From positions 682,001-746,000 of the forward strand of contig CAVPVW010000003.1 in NCBI GenBank assembly GCA_963709295.1: 64,000 nucleotides of DNA, written 5' to 3'. A model generated the notes under the pieces. That model saw only the letters and a list, made by a program, of their open reading frames with translations, was not told where the DNA came from and ran no database searches. Position 1 is the first letter of the stretch. Each line of letters starts with the position of its first letter. The stretch is from JBGPQJ01 sp963709295. GTDB lineage: Bacteria > Chloroflexota > Anaerolineae > Anaerolineales > Villigracilaceae. The position numbers were made by a program, and so were the translations under genes. This document shows positions 61,271-64,000 of this stretch, one piece after another.

Positions 61271-62683
61271 ATGAGAGCATCACCACTTAGCAGGTTAATT
61301 CTCTTGGGTCTGGCAGTCATATCATTGACAGTCATATTCGTTACCTTTTACTTCTCCGAATCTCCTTGGGAATCCCCTTCTTTTGAAAATGATTCTGAGC
61401 TACTAGTCACGCGGAAAATCCGGACTGAAATTTCACTTCTTGACGATATTAAGGCGAAAGGAGGTTTTTTATATTCTGAAGAGGGGAATATTTCTACTAC
61501 AATTCCAAGCATCTACACATCTCAATTTGGGCTGCAGGGATTAATTCTTAATTCGCTTCAGGAAGTTCTCAAGATAGATGAACTCGATTTCATTGCAATA
61601 AGCAGAATTGTTGTCTCGCTTCTCTTTGCGATAACAATTACATTAATTCTTTGCACAGCCTTGTCGGAATTCGGATGGGTAACAATGGTTTGTTTTTTAT
61701 TATTGGTGATTTCTTCATTCTGGATAGTTGCCTTTTCGAAAAATCTTTATTGGGTAGCATTCACCATGTTTATACCTTTCTCAATTGGGTGGTATTTCTA
61801 CCCAAGGGTGATTCATGCGAGATCAAGATTCTCCACATATCTAATAATTACTGGATGTCTAATTCTTCTCAAGTCTCTCAATGGTTACGAATATATAACC
61901 AATGTTATCCTAGGCGCAAGCATTGGGCCATTGTATTATGAATTGGGAACAGATGCGAGGATCAATAAAGTAATCAAGAAAATTGTTTTGATTTGTCTCG
62001 CAGGCATTGCAGGATTCCTTGTTGCTTATGGGCTGCACTTAATGCAACTTATCATTTTCACGCAGGATTATAGAGAGGCTATTTCGATATTAATTGATCG
62101 TGCTGCCACGCGCACTCTGGGCACTAATCCATATACGACGGCATGTGATTATTCTAATCTCGTGATACTAACCCTTAAGTATCTCGGTTCCCAATCCATT
62201 TTCAGATCGGATATACCATTAGTCTGGTTGTTCAGCTCATATGCAATTGGTGTCACATTATTAATCCCGCTTCGTCAAAAAAAGCCAACATCCCTATTCT
62301 TGATATTAATTTCATCGACGATTATCGCTTTTGCAATTTCCGTGGACATGTTCATCGGAAAACCTGGACTAGGCATTTCACAATTATTGGTCATTACCTT
62401 AGGGATTTGCGGATTATTATATGGGATAGTATCCTTAGCCAACTACATATTTCCCAGACCTGACAAGCTGATTCGGTTGGCTCTCACAACCACCTGGGCG
62501 CTGTTATCCTCTTTTTCCTGGGTAATTTTGGCAAAAAACCATATGTCCTGTCATCTCCATATAAATTCTATTGTCTTTTATATACCCTTCGGCATCACCT
62601 TATTCTTGTTTCTGGGTTATTGGCTTGATACTTTAATTTCGAATCGCTCATCTCTTAAGTTCTCTCGGAATTATTTAAGATGA
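61271..62683 (+). CDS. Polytopic membrane protein, possible glycosyltransferase or polymerase
   Basis: A 470-residue membrane protein with about ten hydrophobic segments, the first near residue 10-30 (LILLGLAVISLTVIFVTFYF). It has a hydrophilic early loop (residues 32-75), YEYITNVILGASIGPLYYEL in the middle, and TALRSNLIFL-like runs are absent. I do not recognise the family. Its codon usage is A/T-rich compared with neighbours. It overlaps the next gene by 4 nt, so belongs to the operon. Confidence 0.7.
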   Translation: MRASPLSRLILLGLAVISLTVIFVTFYFSESPWESPSFENDSELLVTRKIRTEISLLDDIKAKGGFLYSEEGNISTTIPSIYTSQFGLQGLILNSLQEVLKIDELDFIAISRIVVSLLFAITITLILCTALSEFGWVTMVCFLLLVISSFWIVAFSKNLYWVAFTMFIPFSIGWYFYPRVIHARSRFSTYLIITGCLILLKSLNGYEYITNVILGASIGPLYYELGTDARINKVIKKIVLICLAGIAGFLVAYGLHLMQLIIFTQDYREAISILIDRAATRTLGTNPYTTACDYSNLVILTLKYLGSQSIFRSDIPLVWLFSSYAIGVTLLIPLRQKKPTSLFLILISSTIIAFAISVDMFIGKPGLGISQLLVITLGICGLLYGIVSLANYIFPRPDKLIRLALTTTWALLSSFSWVILAKNHMSCHLHINSIVFYIPFGITLFLFLGYWLDTLISNRSSLKFSRNYLR

Positions 62684-63810
62684 TTGATTCGAATTCCGCC
62701 TACGATGCCGTTGTGATTGGTGGGGGTTTCTTCGGCTGCAGCCTTGCCATTCAGTTAATTAAAAAACACAAACGCGTTCTGATACTCGAGATGGGGACAG
62801 ATATCCTCGAACGCGCTTCATATGCAAATCAAGCCCGGGTGCACAATGGTTATCATTACCCTAGAAGCTTGCTGACGGCATTGCGATCCCGAGTAAATTT
62901 CCCCCGTTTCGTCCATGATTATGCGGATTGTATTTTCTCAGAGTTTGAGCAATACTATGCGATTGGCAGGAATTTTTCCAAGGTCACAGCCACTCAATAT
63001 CGGACCTTCATGGAAAGAATTGGCGCGGAGGTAGCACCTGCACCAAAATCCATAATGCGTCTCGCCAACCCAGCTTTGATTGAGGATATTTTCTCAGTCA
63101 AGGAATATGCTTTTAATGCGGTCAAACTAATAAATCAGCTCAATCAGCAATTGTCAAACCTTGGAATTATGATTTGGTTTTGTACGAAAGCTAGACGCCT
63201 AGAATACAAAAATGGTCACGGTATTAATATTCAACTCGAATCCATTGGGGACCAGGGCCACTCCGGTTCGATTCTGGCTACCAAAGTATATAATTGCACA
63301 TATTCCCATTTAAACCAAGTTTTACAAGATTCCCAAGTTCCACTTATTTCACTGAAACATGAGATCACCGAAATGGCTCTTCTCGAAATTCCAGATGATC
63401 TTCAAGGGATAGGGATGACCGTGATGTGCGGACCTTTCTTTTCATTCATGCCTTTCCCGTCAACGGGATATCATACATTAAGCCATGTACGCTACACGCC
63501 TCACAATTACTGGATCGACAATTCATCAAACTACAATGACCCTTATGACATCCTTGATCGCTCTACTAAGAAAAGTCATGCTATACACATGCTCAAGGAT
63601 GCCCAAAGGTTTTTCCCCCTACTCAACCAGTCTCAAATCGTCAATTCGCTGTGGGAGATAAAGACAGTGCTTCCCTCGAGTGAAGTAGATGATAGTCGAC
63701 CTATTCTGCTAAAAAAGAATTACGGCATGCCAGGTCTCACTTGCATCCTCGGCGGAAAAATTGACAATATATACGACGTTTTCGATGAGCTCGAAGGAGA
63801 AATAAATTGA
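62680..63810 (+). CDS. FAD-dependent oxidoreductase
   Basis: A 376-residue DAO-type flavoprotein. The Rossmann motif is AVVIGGGFFGCSLAIQLIKK followed by the acidic end LILEMGTD; NQARVHNGYHYPRSLLTALR and later VHY-type segments match a group often found in glycan biosynthesis clusters. No membrane helix. Its role in glycan modification is inferred from position. The next gene overlaps its stop by 4 nt. Confidence 0.8.
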   Translation: MIDSNSAYDAVVIGGGFFGCSLAIQLIKKHKRVLILEMGTDILERASYANQARVHNGYHYPRSLLTALRSRVNFPRFVHDYADCIFSEFEQYYAIGRNFSKVTATQYRTFMERIGAEVAPAPKSIMRLANPALIEDIFSVKEYAFNAVKLINQLNQQLSNLGIMIWFCTKARRLEYKNGHGINIQLESIGDQGHSGSILATKVYNCTYSHLNQVLQDSQVPLISLKHEITEMALLEIPDDLQGIGMTVMCGPFFSFMPFPSTGYHTLSHVRYTPHNYWIDNSSNYNDPYDILDRSTKKSHAIHMLKDAQRFFPLLNQSQIVNSLWEIKTVLPSSEVDDSRPILLKKNYGMPGLTCILGGKIDNIYDVFDELEGEIN

Positions 63811-64000
63811 CCGTATCTGACGTCTTTGTCTCCGTGGTCGCCCCCATCAGAAACGATGCCGAAATCATCACAGATTTTATTAACGATGTCATGAAAGTGC
63901 TTGAGGATAATTACACCAATTATGAATTGGTTTTGGTGGACGATGGATCTTCAGATGGTTCCACTGAAATAATCACGGATTCCTTACTGCACCATTCTTG
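63807..64000 (+). CDS. Glycosyltransferase family 2, N-terminal part
   Basis: The first 64 codons of a GT-A family 2 glycosyltransferase, cut off by the window end. It starts with TTG after GGAG, VSVVAPIRNDAEIITDFIND and ELVLVDDGSSDGS, in which the DDG motif binds the nucleotide-sugar donor. The TTG overlaps the previous gene's TGA. Confidence 0.85.
   Translation, partial: MTVSDVFVSVVAPIRNDAEIITDFINDVMKVLEDNYTNYELVLVDDGSSDGSTEIITDSLLHHS

Overview
The window is a gene-dense bacterial chromosome segment, about 62 protein genes on both strands, and begins and ends inside a gene. Gene content points to a monoderm, probably Chloroflexota of the Anaerolineae type. The reasons are a Tad/Flp pilus locus with no outer-membrane secretin, a transaldolase-glucose-6-phosphate isomerase fusion, secreted lipoproteins with Thr-rich linkers, and many small families common in that phylum. 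This placement is an inference from families; there is no rRNA here to settle it. I saw no tRNA, rRNA, CRISPR array, integrase or intact insertion sequence.

Layout. 1-14,014: mostly plus-strand housekeeping (DegV end, udk, cyclophilin, VTT membrane protein, M20 peptidase, CBS-ACT), a minus-strand rluB-scpB pair, two lipoproteins, a UXS-like sugar-nucleotide enzyme with GtrA, a thioesterase, a magnesium-chelatase-like AAA+ ATPase, a URO-D protein, rsmD and an adenosine-specific kinase. 14,031-14,120: a 50-bp palindrome made of two IS3-like ends, sitting in a terminator. 14,121-15,614: Nudix hydrolase and class II aldolase. 15,698-23,794: an operon for a selenium/molybdenum hydroxylase: helical protein, FAD/[2Fe-2S] fusion, small membrane protein, molybdopterin subunit, YqeB, YqeC-MocA fusion, second MocA, acyltransferase. 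23,816-36,007 (minus): GNAT, phosphatidylcholine-synthase-like enzyme, T-box-controlled ileS, a CAP-domain lipoprotein, and the sugar-phosphate operon tkt-rpiB-tal/pgi. 36,134-38,464: TlpA-like thioredoxin, Lgt-like protein, folB, and convergent folE. 38,546-48,240 (minus): hpf, comF, the Tad pilus locus (two small Flp pilin genes, cpaB, tadZ, tadA, tadB, tadC) and a two-component pair. 48,320-55,842 (minus): three polytopic glycosyltransferase-like proteins, GNAT, lipid kinase, aldo/keto reductase, AlaX. 55,965-61,168: small proteins, RNase J behind a structured leader, pcm, mutY, MBL protein. 61,271-64,000: start of a surface-glycan cluster.

How the genes work together. The hydroxylase operon carries catalytic subunits, molybdopterin cytidylyltransferase-like enzymes and both YqeB/YqeC maturation markers, so it may encode one self-contained selenium-dependent purine or aldehyde hydroxylase with its own membrane attachment. 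The tkt-rpiB-tal/pgi operon covers most of the non-oxidative pentose phosphate route and links it to glycolysis, where fba acts. The pilus locus is preceded by a response regulator and a cytoplasmic histidine kinase that may control it.

Quality warning. Five genes (degV, the molybdopterin subunit, ileS, the CAP lipoprotein, comF) are broken by single-base indels, each in a homopolymer run or doubled base. Because ileS is essential, base-calling errors are more likely than real mutations. One glycosyltransferase is also interrupted by an in-frame TGA.
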